Of a stretch of DNA of 64,000 nucleotides, positions 1 to 8,018 are shown one piece after another. The position numbers and the translations under genes are program-made. Position 1 is the first letter of the stretch; every line of letters begins with the position of its first letter. The stretch covers positions 1-64,000 of the forward strand of contig NZ_JAKSYL010000256.1 of NCBI RefSeq assembly GCF_022829515.1. The letters are read 5' to 3'. The notes below the pieces were generated by a model. The model was not told the DNA's origin. It searched no databases and saw nothing but the letters and a program-made list of their open reading frames with translations. The stretch is from Methylobacterium sp. J-048 (GTDB taxonomy: Bacteria; Pseudomonadota; Alphaproteobacteria; Rhizobiales; Beijerinckiaceae).

Positions 1-709
1 TTTGGGCGTAATTGCCGTGGCCCCGGCGTCCGGGGCGGCGGGGGGGGTTGCGCGGATCCACTCGGGGCTCCGTCCGGTGGCTGACCGGCGGGCTCGGAGG
101 GTGGGGCGGTGCCCGCGTCGGTGGCTCTCGGCCGCCATCGCCCCGGGCGGCGTGCCGATGCGGGGGGTGTCGCGGTGACGGGCGTGAGATCGGGGGGCAG
201 TTTGCGCGGGGGGGTGCGGAAATGCCCCCGCGGCGACCCGTCTCTGGGCGTGACCCTGAGCAACCTGCGGACCCGCCCACTACGAGGCGGAGGTCGGGTG
301 GAAGGCCACGGTGGCGATGCGGGTTCCGGGGGCGTGCTTGGCCTGCCTTTGCGGCCGGGCCGTCCCGCCTGGACCGCTAACGCGGAGTCGCGGGATCGGT
401 GCGCCGGCAAGACATCGCGACGAGAAAGACGGCACCGGCCGGGGACCATGCCCGGTCGATGCCGCGGGCCGCCGCGGGGACCGGATCCCGCGCGTATTTG
501 GCCGACACCTGGGTCCCCGCGGCGTCCCGCGTCCCTCGTGCTGGGTCTTCTTGGGCCATGCCCCCGGCGCCTTGAGGCGGGTGGGGACGATGACGCATAT
601 CCGGAGGCCGAGCCCGCATCGTCGGGCCCATGGCGATAAGGATATCTCGAAGCATGAGGATGGGTTCAGGTTCAGCAATCCGGATGCCGAACTCCGAACA
701 AGCCGCCAT
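1..709. other. No supported gene, G+C-rich spacer downstream of fae
   Basis: Open frames exist here only because the G+C is very high. They are rich in Arg, Gly and Pro, overlap each other on both strands and show no recognisable domain. The left end is G-rich low-complexity sequence. I see no tRNA-like fold. In M. extorquens a further H4MPT-related gene (orf17) is, from memory, expected beyond fae; nothing like it is visible in these bases. Confidence 0.5.
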
Positions 710-744
710 AAAACAAAAAAACGGGACGGCTTTCGCCGTCCCGT
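710..744 (-). terminator. Rho-independent terminator of fae
   Basis: Perfect 10-bp arms at 721-730 and 735-744 enclose a 4-nt loop. Read on the minus strand the stem is followed by a run that is nearly all T (complement of 710-720). It lies about 100 nt beyond the fae stop codon, so it ends the minus-strand transcript. Confidence 0.9.
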
Positions 745-843
745 CGGTGGTTGTTCTTATCGACCTAAAAAGATCGAGGCCAGTCGCTGGAGCAGGCCCC
801 GCGGTGCGGGCGGAGGCTCACTCTGCCCAGGACCGTCCCCAAT

Positions 844-1353
844 CTAATTGGCGGCGAACGGATGCTGGGCCGAGTTACGCTGCTCGGTGACGACCGAAGC
901 CTTCGGCTCGCCGTTCACAGCGCGCTGGATCGAGAGCTTGGTGGCCTCGTAGTTGTACTTCTGGATCTTTGCGTCGTCGGCCGCTTCCCAGTGGATGAAC
1001 ACGCCGACCAGGATGAACAGGTCGTCGGCCTCATCGGCCGGGATGATGCCTTCGGCGACGGCGTCCTGGACGGCCTTGGCGACGCCGTGCTGGGCCGGGC
1101 CGAACATCTGGACGGCCTGACGGGCGTCGTTGATGGTGACCTTGTTGAACATCAGGGTGTTCGGCTTGCAGGGCAGGTTCGGCGCGATGACCGCGAGCAG
1201 GCTGGTGAAGCCGTGCTTGTTGTTCACGAGGCCGTTGCAGAAAGCCGTCTCGGCGGGCGAGCCGCGCGGTCCGATGATCAGGTCGATGTGAGCGACTTCG
1301 TTGCCGTCGCCGACGAGGGCTTCGCCAACCTGAACCTTGGTGATCTTCGCCAT
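844..1353 (-). CDS. fae: Formaldehyde-activating enzyme Fae
   Basis: Fae condenses formaldehyde with tetrahydromethanopterin to methylene-H4MPT in the cytoplasm, the entry step of formaldehyde oxidation. The 169-residue product is full length and collinear with known Fae: it opens MAKITKVQVGEALVGDG, carries the conserved His in NEVAHIDL (His22 in this numbering) that corresponds to the catalytic His of the family, and contains GLVNNKHGFTSLLAV and MFGPAQHGV. An AG-rich ribosome site (GGGAGAG) lies a few bases before the ATG. It is the last gene of the minus-strand H4MPT cluster, 239 nt after orf7, and ends at a strong terminator. The wide gap suggests that it has its own promoter, as expected for an abundant protein. 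Confidence 0.97.
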   Translation of the reverse strand: MAKITKVQVGEALVGDGNEVAHIDLIIGPRGSPAETAFCNGLVNNKHGFTSLLAVIAPNLPCKPNTLMFNKVTINDARQAVQMFGPAQHGVAKAVQDAVAEGIIPADEADDLFILVGVFIHWEAADDAKIQKYNYEATKLSIQRAVNGEPKASVVTEQRNSAQHPFAAN

Positions 1354-1592
1354 TCGGTGTCTCTCCCTGGATTCCGAAATAGGGCCGCGGCGCCGGACGA
1401 GGCCAGCGGCCGGGAAGCCATCCTTGTTATCGGCGCCCAGCCTTCCGGCCGTGCCGGATAGGCCGAGCCGGTTGGGCCGGACAGCGCGCCGGACCCTACA
1501 GTGCGGCCCAGCGGCTCACAACCCGCGCAACACCCTGATGATGAGGAATTTCTTTGGCACCGGGCCGCGAAACGCGGGAACTTTTCGAGGTT

Positions 1593-2426
1593 TCACGCCA
1601 GGGCGGCCCCGGCCGATGCGAGCGCATCCCAGAACAATGTGGCCACCGTGAAATCCGCGCTCGTGCCGGGGTTGAGGCCGCGGGCCTTGAGCGACGCGTC
1701 GAGGGCGAGGAGCGGCTCCGCCGGCCGGACGGCGAGGTCGAGTCCGGAGAGCACGGCCTCCGTTTCCCGGCGTACGCCTTCGGCTACCTCCGCGCCGCCC
1801 TTGCGGGCGATGTGGCTGTCCGGGACGGAGCGGAGATAGGCGAGATGGATCGCCGTCGTGCACCAGGACGGATCAAGACCCTGGGCGCGGGCCTCGGCGA
1901 GCGCCGGCAGCCCGATCGCGGCGATGTCCGAGAAGCCGGTGCCGTAGGCGCGGGCGATGCGATCCCGGTCGGCCGCTTCCGCCATGGCGGCGCGCAGGGA
2001 GGCGGGGGCCTCCGCCGCGACGTCGTGCTTCGCAGCCCGGCCGAGGCCGCCCGGATTGGCGAGCCGGATCGCCGCGAACACCGCGGCCGAATCCGCCGCG
2101 TCGAGATGATCCAGCACTGCACCAACCGATAGGCCGCGCTCGGCAGCGACCGCGAGGGGAGCGCAGAGCAGAAGAATCCCGAGATTGGTGTTCTGGGCGA
2201 CCGCCGCGAGGGTCGCGCCGATCCCGGCCCGGACCCGCTCGCCGACGCCCGCCCCGGCCCGGGCCAGCTCCGGCGCCGAAACATCGGCGCTGGTGATAAA
2301 ATCCGCCACCACCATGCGGTGGCCGGCGGCGTAGGCATGGACGTTGCCGGGCTTCAGCGCGTCGAGTTCGGCCAGGCAGGCGGCCCGGTAGAGCGTGCCG
2401 ATCAGCGCTGGGTCGAGTCCGATCAT
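1593..2426 (-). CDS. CitG-like (triphosphoribosyl-dephospho-CoA synthase family) protein, orf7 of the H4MPT cluster
   Basis: The 277-residue protein belongs to the CitG/MdcB family. Visible family features are LDALKPGNVHAYAAGHRM near residues 20-37, the SADVSAPELA segment and NTNLGILLLCAPLA near 80. CitG enzymes transfer a ribosyl phosphate unit from ATP to dephospho-CoA. No citrate lyase or malonate decarboxylase genes lie nearby. Instead the gene overlaps orf5 by ATGA and precedes fae, the position of orf7 in the M. extorquens methanopterin cluster. The role is therefore probably in H4MPT or methylofuran biosynthesis; the exact step is unassigned. My inference is a ribosyl transfer on the pterin side chain. 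Confidence 0.85.
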   Translation of the reverse strand: MIGLDPALIGTLYRAACLAELDALKPGNVHAYAAGHRMVVADFITSADVSAPELARAGAGVGERVRAGIGATLAAVAQNTNLGILLLCAPLAVAAERGLSVGAVLDHLDAADSAAVFAAIRLANPGGLGRAAKHDVAAEAPASLRAAMAEAADRDRIARAYGTGFSDIAAIGLPALAEARAQGLDPSWCTTAIHLAYLRSVPDSHIARKGGAEVAEGVRRETEAVLSGLDLAVRPAEPLLALDASLKARGLNPGTSADFTVATLFWDALASAGAALA

Positions 2427-3331
2427 GCCACCACGAGCCGCGGAACGCTGGCGCCGCGGACGGCAGTCAGGAAACCGCGCACCACGGCGGCGGCGATGTC
2501 GGTTTCGCACACGGTCTGGAGGCCCGACCAAGCCGGCATGGAATTGACCTCGAGAATCGAGAAGCCGCCCTCCCCGTCCTCGACCAGGTCGACGCCGGAA
2601 TAATCGACCCCGACCGCGGCGGCGGCGGCCTCCGCCATCTCGGCGGCGGCGGGCGGCATCGCCCAGGGCAGCGGCCGGCCGCCGCGATGGACGTTGGTGA
2701 TCCAGCCGTCGCCCTCGCGGATCATGCCGGCGATCGCCCGGCCGTCGCAAACGAACACGCGATAGTCGCGCCACAGGCCGTCCCGACGTGGCACGTAGCG
2801 CTGGAGGTAATAGACCCGGGCCACCGCCTCCTCGTCGGGCAGGTCCTCGGGGCGCTCGATCAGCGCGAGCCCCTCCCCTTGTGAGCCGAACAGCGGCTTC
2901 AAGACCAGCGGTGCGCCGGGGCGGCCCTCGCGCATTACGATCTCGGCGGCGGCCTCGCGCTTCGAGACCACCCAGGTCTCCGGGGTCGGCAGGCCGGCCC
3001 GGGCGATGAGGAGCGAGGTCGCCGCCTTGTCCACCGAGCGCTCGATGGTGGTCGGCGCGTTCCAGACGGTGACGCCGGCCGAGACCAGGGCGTGCAGCAC
3101 GCCGAGCCGCATGGTGGTCGCCTCGAAGGTGCCGCCCGCGATGGTCCGCAGCAGGACCCCGCCGGGCAGCGCGCCGGCAAAACCCGGGACCCGCAGGGGC
3201 TCGCCGCCACCGGTGGCGACGATCACGTCGGAGAGCGAAAACAGCACCGGCTCGACGCCCTGCGCCCGGAGGGCCGCCAGGAGCCGGGCCTTGTGCCAAT
3301 TGCCGTTGTCGGCCGCGAGGGCGATGCGCAT
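2423..3331 (-). CDS. RimK-like ATP-grasp ligase, orf5 of the H4MPT cluster
   Basis: This 302-residue ATP-grasp protein shows the usual order: an N-terminal nucleotide-independent lobe, WNAPTTIERSVDKAATSLL near 94-113, the ATP lysine region LVLKPLFGSQGEGL near 146-159, VCDGRAIAGMIREG near 200, and the metal-binding end DLVEDGEGGFSILEVNSMP near 253-272. RimK-type enzymes form amide bonds to amino acids, commonly glutamate. In archaea such ligases add glutamate to methanopterin (MptN) or act in methanofuran assembly (MfnD). Placement between mch and the CitG-like gene supports a role in glutamylation of H4MPT or methylofuran, but the substrate cannot be read from sequence. A 270-nt repeat-bearing gap separates it from mch. 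Confidence 0.87.
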   Translation of the reverse strand: MRIALAADNGNWHKARLLAALRAQGVEPVLFSLSDVIVATGGGEPLRVPGFAGALPGGVLLRTIAGGTFEATTMRLGVLHALVSAGVTVWNAPTTIERSVDKAATSLLIARAGLPTPETWVVSKREAAAEIVMREGRPGAPLVLKPLFGSQGEGLALIERPEDLPDEEAVARVYYLQRYVPRRDGLWRDYRVFVCDGRAIAGMIREGDGWITNVHRGGRPLPWAMPPAAAEMAEAAAAAVGVDYSGVDLVEDGEGGFSILEVNSMPAWSGLQTVCETDIAAAVVRGFLTAVRGASVPRLVVA

Positions 3332-3422
3332 GGATGGACGACTCTCGACGGCCCTTCCGCTCAGGGGAAGGCTTCGGTCATTGCGGTTTCGAGGCGTGAT
3401 CGCAAAAGCTTGCCACGACGCG

Positions 3423-3521
3423 CCCCCTCTCCCGTGCGGGAGGGGGCTGGGGTGAGGGACCAGGGTCTTCCGGACAGGTCGAATCCCTCACCCTGTCCCT
3501 CTCCCGCACGGGAGAGGGGAC
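3423..3521. repeat. Nested inverted repeat between mch and orf5
   Basis: Two arms of about 37 nt (3423-3459 and 3484-3520) are imperfect inverted copies of each other. Each arm is built round the smaller palindrome CTCCCGTGCGGGAG or its near twin. The copy inside one operon gap looks like an interspersed REP-like element. On RNA it would form a long hairpin that could protect or attenuate the orf5-orf7-fae message. Confidence 0.75.
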
Positions 3522-3601
3522 CCGCGCCTCATGCGACCGACGACGTGACGAGGTTCACGCTGCACTCGCTCATCAAGCGAAGCCGGAGGAACCCGATCTA
3601 C

Positions 3602-4576
3602 CTATGCGAACGACGCATCCACCAGCGTCGGCTCCAGGCGGCCGCCGCGATAGGTGGCGCCGGTGCGCACCGAGGTGACGATCGCTTCAGCGGGCGAGAA
3701 CAGCGCGCCGTCGATCTTGTAGAAGTCACCGTTCACCCGTGAAAAGATCTCGGCGAACGGCGCGCCGTGATCGCTCGATGTCGTGGACGGGATCTGTTCT
3801 GCGAGCTGCCTGGCGTCGGCATCGTCGGCATCGACGAACAGCTGAACCCGGCCGCCGTAGATGATCGCGTCGTTGGTCCGGCCCATCGCCTTGATGAAGT
3901 CCGGGTGCGGCGGCGAGAGCGGCGCCGAGCCGATGCCGTCCACGATGGCGTGCAGGTCGAAGCCGACCGTGTGCGCCTTGTGCAGGGCGACTTCCAGCAC
4001 CCGGGCGACCACCTGGGTCGAGCCGGCGAGGCTTTGCGTCGGGGCGAAGATGAAGGTCAGGTCCTCGGGGCGCAGGCCCGCGGCTTCGGCGACCTTGGCG
4101 ACGACGCTCTCGGGCGGTCCGCCGGCGGCTTCGAGGACCAGGGCGGTCTTCGTGGCCGAATCCCGGTAGCCCAACTCCTGATACAGGTCCTCGACCGCCG
4201 CGACCGCGCGGCCGGGGCCCGAGCCCAGCGCGAAGAAGCCGGAATCGCCGGCCTCGTCAGCCAGGCTCCAGCCCGCATACTGGCTGCCGAGGCAGGCGAG
4301 CACCGGATCGGCCGCGTGGACGATCACGGAATACGGCCAGGCGGCGATCGGGCCGCTCGGGGCGATGGTCACGGTGCCGAGGCCGCCGAGGCAGATCTCG
4401 GCGATGCGCCGTCCGGCCTCGATCGAGCCCCGGGCCTGCGCGCCGGCATCGACCATCCGGGCCCCGCCGGCCGCCTGCGAGACCGACAGGCGCAGGGTCG
4501 CGGCATCGGCCACGAACCGCTCGATCAGCGGCGCGGTGAGCGCGTTGACGCTGGGATAGGATTGGCTGGCACTCAT
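3602..4576 (-). CDS. mch: Methenyltetrahydromethanopterin cyclohydrolase
   Basis: Mch hydrolyses methenyl-H4MPT to 5-formyl-H4MPT in the cytoplasm, between MtdB and the Fhc complex. The 324-residue product is full length and collinear with known Mch, including SVNALTAPLIERFVADA near the start, ARGSIEAGRRIAEICLGGLG, SVIVHAADPVLACLGSQYAGWSL, FALGSGPGRA and the C-terminal EIFSRVNGDFYKID. I chose the ATG at 4576, whose first base is shared with the TGA of orfY; a GTG one codon upstream is possible. Translation is therefore coupled to orfY. Confidence 0.96.
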   Translation of the reverse strand: MSASQSYPSVNALTAPLIERFVADAATLRLSVSQAAGGARMVDAGAQARGSIEAGRRIAEICLGGLGTVTIAPSGPIAAWPYSVIVHAADPVLACLGSQYAGWSLADEAGDSGFFALGSGPGRAVAAVEDLYQELGYRDSATKTALVLEAAGGPPESVVAKVAEAAGLRPEDLTFIFAPTQSLAGSTQVVARVLEVALHKAHTVGFDLHAIVDGIGSAPLSPPHPDFIKAMGRTNDAIIYGGRVQLFVDADDADARQLAEQIPSTTSSDHGAPFAEIFSRVNGDFYKIDGALFSPAEAIVTSVRTGATYRGGRLEPTLVDASFA

Positions 4577-5724
4577 CACAGGGCTTCCTCGGGGTGCGTT
4601 TTCTTTGCGGCCAGGGCAGCGCGCAACTGCGCCGTCCGCGTGTTCAGACTGTCGAGCGCCGCCTGCCGGTCGGCCCCAAGGGCAAGCACCGTGCAGAGGG
4701 GCGCGTCGCGGCGGACCACCGTGCCGGGGCGCGGGCGGTCGCGCACATGATCCGGCCAGAAAAAGTCCGGGACGGGCGCATGCTCACGCTCCGCGTAACA
4801 GATCTGCGCGGCGGCCGCATCCGCCGGTTGCGCGCCGAGCGCCGGCCTGGCGCCGAGGCTGGCCTCGATATGGGCGGCCAGCAGGGGTGTGCTCCGCCGA
4901 TCCAGGATATCCAGCGTCGCGCCGGGACGCGGGTTGATCTCGGTGAGCCACCAGCGGGAACCGTCGGCTAGAAAGTCGGCGCTGGCGAGCCCGCGCAGGC
5001 CCGTCGCCGCGATGATTTTTTCGACGGCCTCCGCGACCGTGGCGATCAGCGCGTCGGGGAGAAGCGGAGCCTCCGCGGCGCCAGTGGCTAGGGCGCCGCC
5101 GTAGCGATAGGGCCGGATCGGCGACGGCATGCACCATTGCTCCGTAACTGCCAGCACCTGGATCGTGCGTCCGTCGGCGAGGACATTCAGGGCGTAGGGC
5201 CGGCCGGGAACCCGAATCTGAAAATAGTGGCCGTCCGGCGCGGGGCCGCGTGTGGCCGGACGGATATGGCTGCCGCCGCTGCCGCCGATCCGCTTGAGCA
5301 GCCAGCCCGACGGGTCGGCCAGCGCATCCGTCGCAATCGCCGGATGCGGAACGCCGAGCCGGGCGCAGAGCGCGGCGAATGCGAAGGGGTCCTTGAGCGC
5401 CGCGATGGCGTCGGCATCGGCACCGATCAACCGATGATTTTTCGCGATCCGGGCGACAAGACCGGGGGCGTCCTCGAAGCCGCTGCCTAGGACGATGCCC
5501 ATCGGCGAACCGGCGGCATCGGCCAGTGCGTCGATGGCCGCGAGCGTCGCGTCGGCCGCGATCGGCTTTCCGAAGCGCCCCGGCAGCGGCCGGTAGGCTT
5601 CGCTCAGCGCCAGCGTGTCGGAATCGCCGAACAGGTCGGCGACGTAGGGGCGCAGGCCCGCCCGCCGGGCCGCCTCGGCCAGGGCGCGCCCGGCCTGCGC
5701 GGCGATCAGGATCGCCTGGGCCAT
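4576..5724 (-). CDS. orfY: ATP-grasp protein, orfY of the H4MPT cluster
   Basis: This 382-residue protein has an ATP-grasp core: PSGWLLKRIGGSGGSHI near 134-150 (ATP-binding lysine and glycine loop), the central strand VPGRPYALNVLADG, and WLTEINPRPGATLDIL near 252-267 with the Glu and Asn that bind Mg-ATP. It sits between mtdB and mch, where orfY lies in M. extorquens. From memory that gene is linked by mutant phenotype to the H4MPT/methylofuran pathway, with no assigned reaction. Archaeal MfnD, a tyramine-glutamate ligase of methanofuran synthesis, is also an ATP-grasp enzyme and is a possible functional match. It starts 22 nt after mtdB and ends with a TGATG overlap to mch. Confidence 0.82.
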   Translation of the reverse strand: MAQAILIAAQAGRALAEAARRAGLRPYVADLFGDSDTLALSEAYRPLPGRFGKPIAADATLAAIDALADAAGSPMGIVLGSGFEDAPGLVARIAKNHRLIGADADAIAALKDPFAFAALCARLGVPHPAIATDALADPSGWLLKRIGGSGGSHIRPATRGPAPDGHYFQIRVPGRPYALNVLADGRTIQVLAVTEQWCMPSPIRPYRYGGALATGAAEAPLLPDALIATVAEAVEKIIAATGLRGLASADFLADGSRWWLTEINPRPGATLDILDRRSTPLLAAHIEASLGARPALGAQPADAAAAQICYAEREHAPVPDFFWPDHVRDRPRPGTVVRRDAPLCTVLALGADRQAALDSLNTRTAQLRAALAAKKTHPEEAL

Positions 5725-5746
5725 GCCGGGATGCGCCGGAGCCGGC

Positions 5747-6640
5747 TCAGCCGGCGATCTCGACCGCCAGGGTGTAGGCGTCGCGGAAATCGAGGCAGAG
5801 CGGCGTGTCGGAGGCGAGCATCCGGTCGAACAGGCGGCGCTGGGTCTGGTACTTCACGTTGCCCACCGCCAAGGCACCGATTCCGACGCCCTTGCCGGCC
5901 GGCAGGGGCACGTCGACGGCGTTGACGTCGATCCCGGCGATGCCGGCCGGCGGCACCGCGTTCACGTCGGAGGCGACCAGAAGTTTCGGGGCGGATTTCA
6001 GGTCTTCCGCCGAGAGGATCGGGATGCCGGCCGGGCCGGCCGACAGGATCACGTCAGCATCTCGGATCGCGACGCGGCGATCCTCCGGGGTCGTGCCGTC
6101 GACGGCGCCGACCTCGATGCCGAAGCGCCATTTCATCGTGAAGGCGATCTTCGAGACCCGCTCCTCGCCGTCATGGCCGACCAGGACGGTCTGCGCGCCC
6201 TGGAGCGCGCCGATCACCGCAGCCACGTAGGCGACGACGCCGGCCCCGCCGAAGATCACGATGCGCTTGCCGGTCAGGTCGGTGCCGAATTTCTGCCGGA
6301 GCGCCCGGGAGACCTGCGCCACCATGGCGGCGCCGGTGGTGAAGGAGCCGGCGGGATCTGCGAAGACATGGTTCACGAAGGGCGGCACGAACGCCTTCTT
6401 GGCCCGGTCGACCATGTCGAGGGCGTCCTCGGCGTTCTTGCCGCCGATGAAGATGCCCGTGCGGGTGCCGTCGGCCGGCGCCCGCGAAAAAATCGAATCC
6501 TGGGTGAGCGAGACCACGTCGGCGAGGCTGACCTCGGTGTAGGTCACCACCGTCTCGAAGCCGGCATCGACGGCCATGTTTACGTCGAACGGGCTCATGT
6601 GCCGGAGCGGCGTCAACATGTGGAGGATCGAGCGGGCCAT
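5747..6640 (-). CDS. mtdB: NAD(P)-dependent methylene-H4MPT dehydrogenase MtdB
   Basis: MtdB oxidises methylene-H4MPT to methenyl-H4MPT with NAD or NADP. The 297-residue product has the N-terminal substrate domain (ILHMLTPLRHMSPFDVNMAVDAG) and the Rossmann loop GKRIVIFGGAGVVAYVAA near residues 124-141, with VILSAGPAGIPIL further on. It is longer than the fully annotated MtdB core by nothing obvious, and the start ATG is the first in frame. The gene lies 91 nt downstream of mptG and heads mtdB-orfY-mch. The relative MtdA has the same fold, but the gene neighbours favour MtdB. Confidence 0.95.
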   Translation of the reverse strand: MARSILHMLTPLRHMSPFDVNMAVDAGFETVVTYTEVSLADVVSLTQDSIFSRAPADGTRTGIFIGGKNAEDALDMVDRAKKAFVPPFVNHVFADPAGSFTTGAAMVAQVSRALRQKFGTDLTGKRIVIFGGAGVVAYVAAVIGALQGAQTVLVGHDGEERVSKIAFTMKWRFGIEVGAVDGTTPEDRRVAIRDADVILSAGPAGIPILSAEDLKSAPKLLVASDVNAVPPAGIAGIDVNAVDVPLPAGKGVGIGALAVGNVKYQTQRRLFDRMLASDTPLCLDFRDAYTLAVEIAG

Positions 6641-6731
6641 GACGTTCTATCCCGTGGGGCGCGCATCAACCTGCGCCTGCCGACCGTCCAAACCCGCTGC
6701 GCGTGCCGCGGTCAAGCCCGGGCCAGCCAGT

Positions 6732-7766
6732 TCAGGCCGCCGTGGTTATCGATGCCCCTGTGTTGCGGCCGCGGGCGATCAGGAAGCGGAGCGGCCCGCC
6801 GCGGTCGAGACCGGCCACGAGGGCTTGGGCCTCGGCTTCGCTCGGCATCAGCACGAAGCCGGTCGGTCCCCAGGACGACTGGCCGTAGCCGGGCACGCCC
6901 TGCGCGGCGGCCTGGGCCAGCGCCTGCGCGACGGCGGCGCTCGCGTAGCGGCCGCCCTGATGCGGGGCGAAGTGGTCGCCGATGAGGTCTTGGATCCGGG
7001 TGATGCCAGCGCCGAAGCCCTGCGGCTCGGCCAGCGCCGCCGCCGGCAGGACCTGCATCAGCACGATCCGGCAGATTTCGGCAGCCTGGGCCTCCGGGAA
7101 ACGCGGGAGTTCGCGAAATGCCTCCACCTCCCGCGCGCCATGAACGCCGGCCATGCTCTGGTCGAGGATGAGGACGATCCGCCAGGACTCGGGATAGGCG
7201 AGCCGCGCCGTGACCGGCGGCGGGGCGCCGTCGTCGCCGCGCCCGCCATCGACGATCAGGCCGCCCTCCGTGAAAGCGCACAGGCCGACGCCCGAGCGGT
7301 TGCCCCGGTCGAGGCTGGCCGAGAAGGTTTTTGCGGAAAACGCGACTCCGTTGAGCTGCGCCACGGCCGCCGCCACCGCCAGGGCCAGTTGGGTGCCGGA
7401 TCCGAAGCCGGCATGGGCCGGGATCGTGCGCTCGACATGGATCGAGGCCGCCTCGGCGCTCCCGAGATGACTCGCCGCCGCCCGGGCGTAGCCGCGGACC
7501 CTGTCGGCTTCGTCGCCAGTCACCGAAAAATCCTCGGCCCGGCGGGCGGTGAGCACCAGGGACGGCGCGTCGATGGCGAGCCCGATGCTGCCGAAGCGAC
7601 GGCCGAGGCCGCCATGCAGGTCCAGGAATCCGAAATGGAGCCGCGCCGGCGCCTCGACCCGGACGGCGCCCTGCGCCGTACCCGCCTCGTTCCGCCCGGG
7701 AACCTCGCCCACGCCCATGCCCCCGAGACCCGCCGGCGACCCGCCCGGCCGGGGCGCTTTTCCCAT
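6732..7766 (-). CDS. mptG: Beta-ribofuranosylaminobenzene 5'-phosphate synthase (beta-RFAP synthase)
   Basis: MptG condenses PRPP with 4-hydroxybenzoate or 4-aminobenzoate, the committed step of methanopterin synthesis. The 344-residue protein is a GHMP-kinase-fold member: the core begins at VRVEAPARLHFGFLDLHG near residue 35, followed by RRFGSIGLAID and the Gly-rich loop IPAHAGFGSGTQLALAVAAA near 113-132. The GHMP loop is retained although the enzyme is not a kinase. The first about 34 residues are Gly/Pro-rich and unlike the family, so translation may really start at Met17 or later. It is the first gene of the minus-strand H4MPT cluster and is divergent from fhcB. Confidence 0.93.
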   Translation of the reverse strand: MGKAPRPGGSPAGLGGMGVGEVPGRNEAGTAQGAVRVEAPARLHFGFLDLHGGLGRRFGSIGLAIDAPSLVLTARRAEDFSVTGDEADRVRGYARAAASHLGSAEAASIHVERTIPAHAGFGSGTQLALAVAAAVAQLNGVAFSAKTFSASLDRGNRSGVGLCAFTEGGLIVDGGRGDDGAPPPVTARLAYPESWRIVLILDQSMAGVHGAREVEAFRELPRFPEAQAAEICRIVLMQVLPAAALAEPQGFGAGITRIQDLIGDHFAPHQGGRYASAAVAQALAQAAAQGVPGYGQSSWGPTGFVLMPSEAEAQALVAGLDRGGPLRFLIARGRNTGASITTAA

Positions 7767-8018
7767 GCGGCGGGCAGCCGAAGCAACGGGATCGTACGCC
7801 CGATCGATCGGCGTGTGCTCCGACCCCCCTTGCCGCGGCGGGCGGATGAATGCAAACCTAGGCCAGCGACGGCGCGCCGAGTTGCCGCCCGCCCGGACCC
7901 GTCCGGCGGTCGAGCCATTCCGATCCGGCGGGATTCTCCTTCGGGAGTGAACCCGCTTCGTCCGGTCTTACGGCCGTCGCCCGCACCGAAGCCAAACAAG
8001 AATGTCGCGTGAGGGAGC
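7767..8018. promoter_or_regulatory. Divergent control region between mptG and fhcBADC
   Basis: This 252-nt gap separates the two halves of the formaldehyde-oxidation pathway, which are transcribed away from each other, so it must hold promoters for both. A GAGGGAG ribosome site stands directly before the fhcB ATG. I could not identify a defined operator or sigma-factor motif. Confidence 0.5.

Noticed and set aside
280..678. Open frame of 132 codons on the minus strand downstream of fae
   Set aside because: It is Arg/Pro/Gly-rich, overlaps several equally long frames, has no ribosome site and no domain; typical of high-G+C shadow frames.
1593..3299. A 568-codon frame spanning orf5 and the CitG-like gene
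   Set aside because: Only its last 277 codons match a family; the upstream part is the out-of-frame shadow of orf5.
5723..8012. Two long plus-strand frames over mtdB and mptG
   Set aside because: Both are antisense to well-supported genes and read as low-complexity Arg/Gly/Asp sequence.
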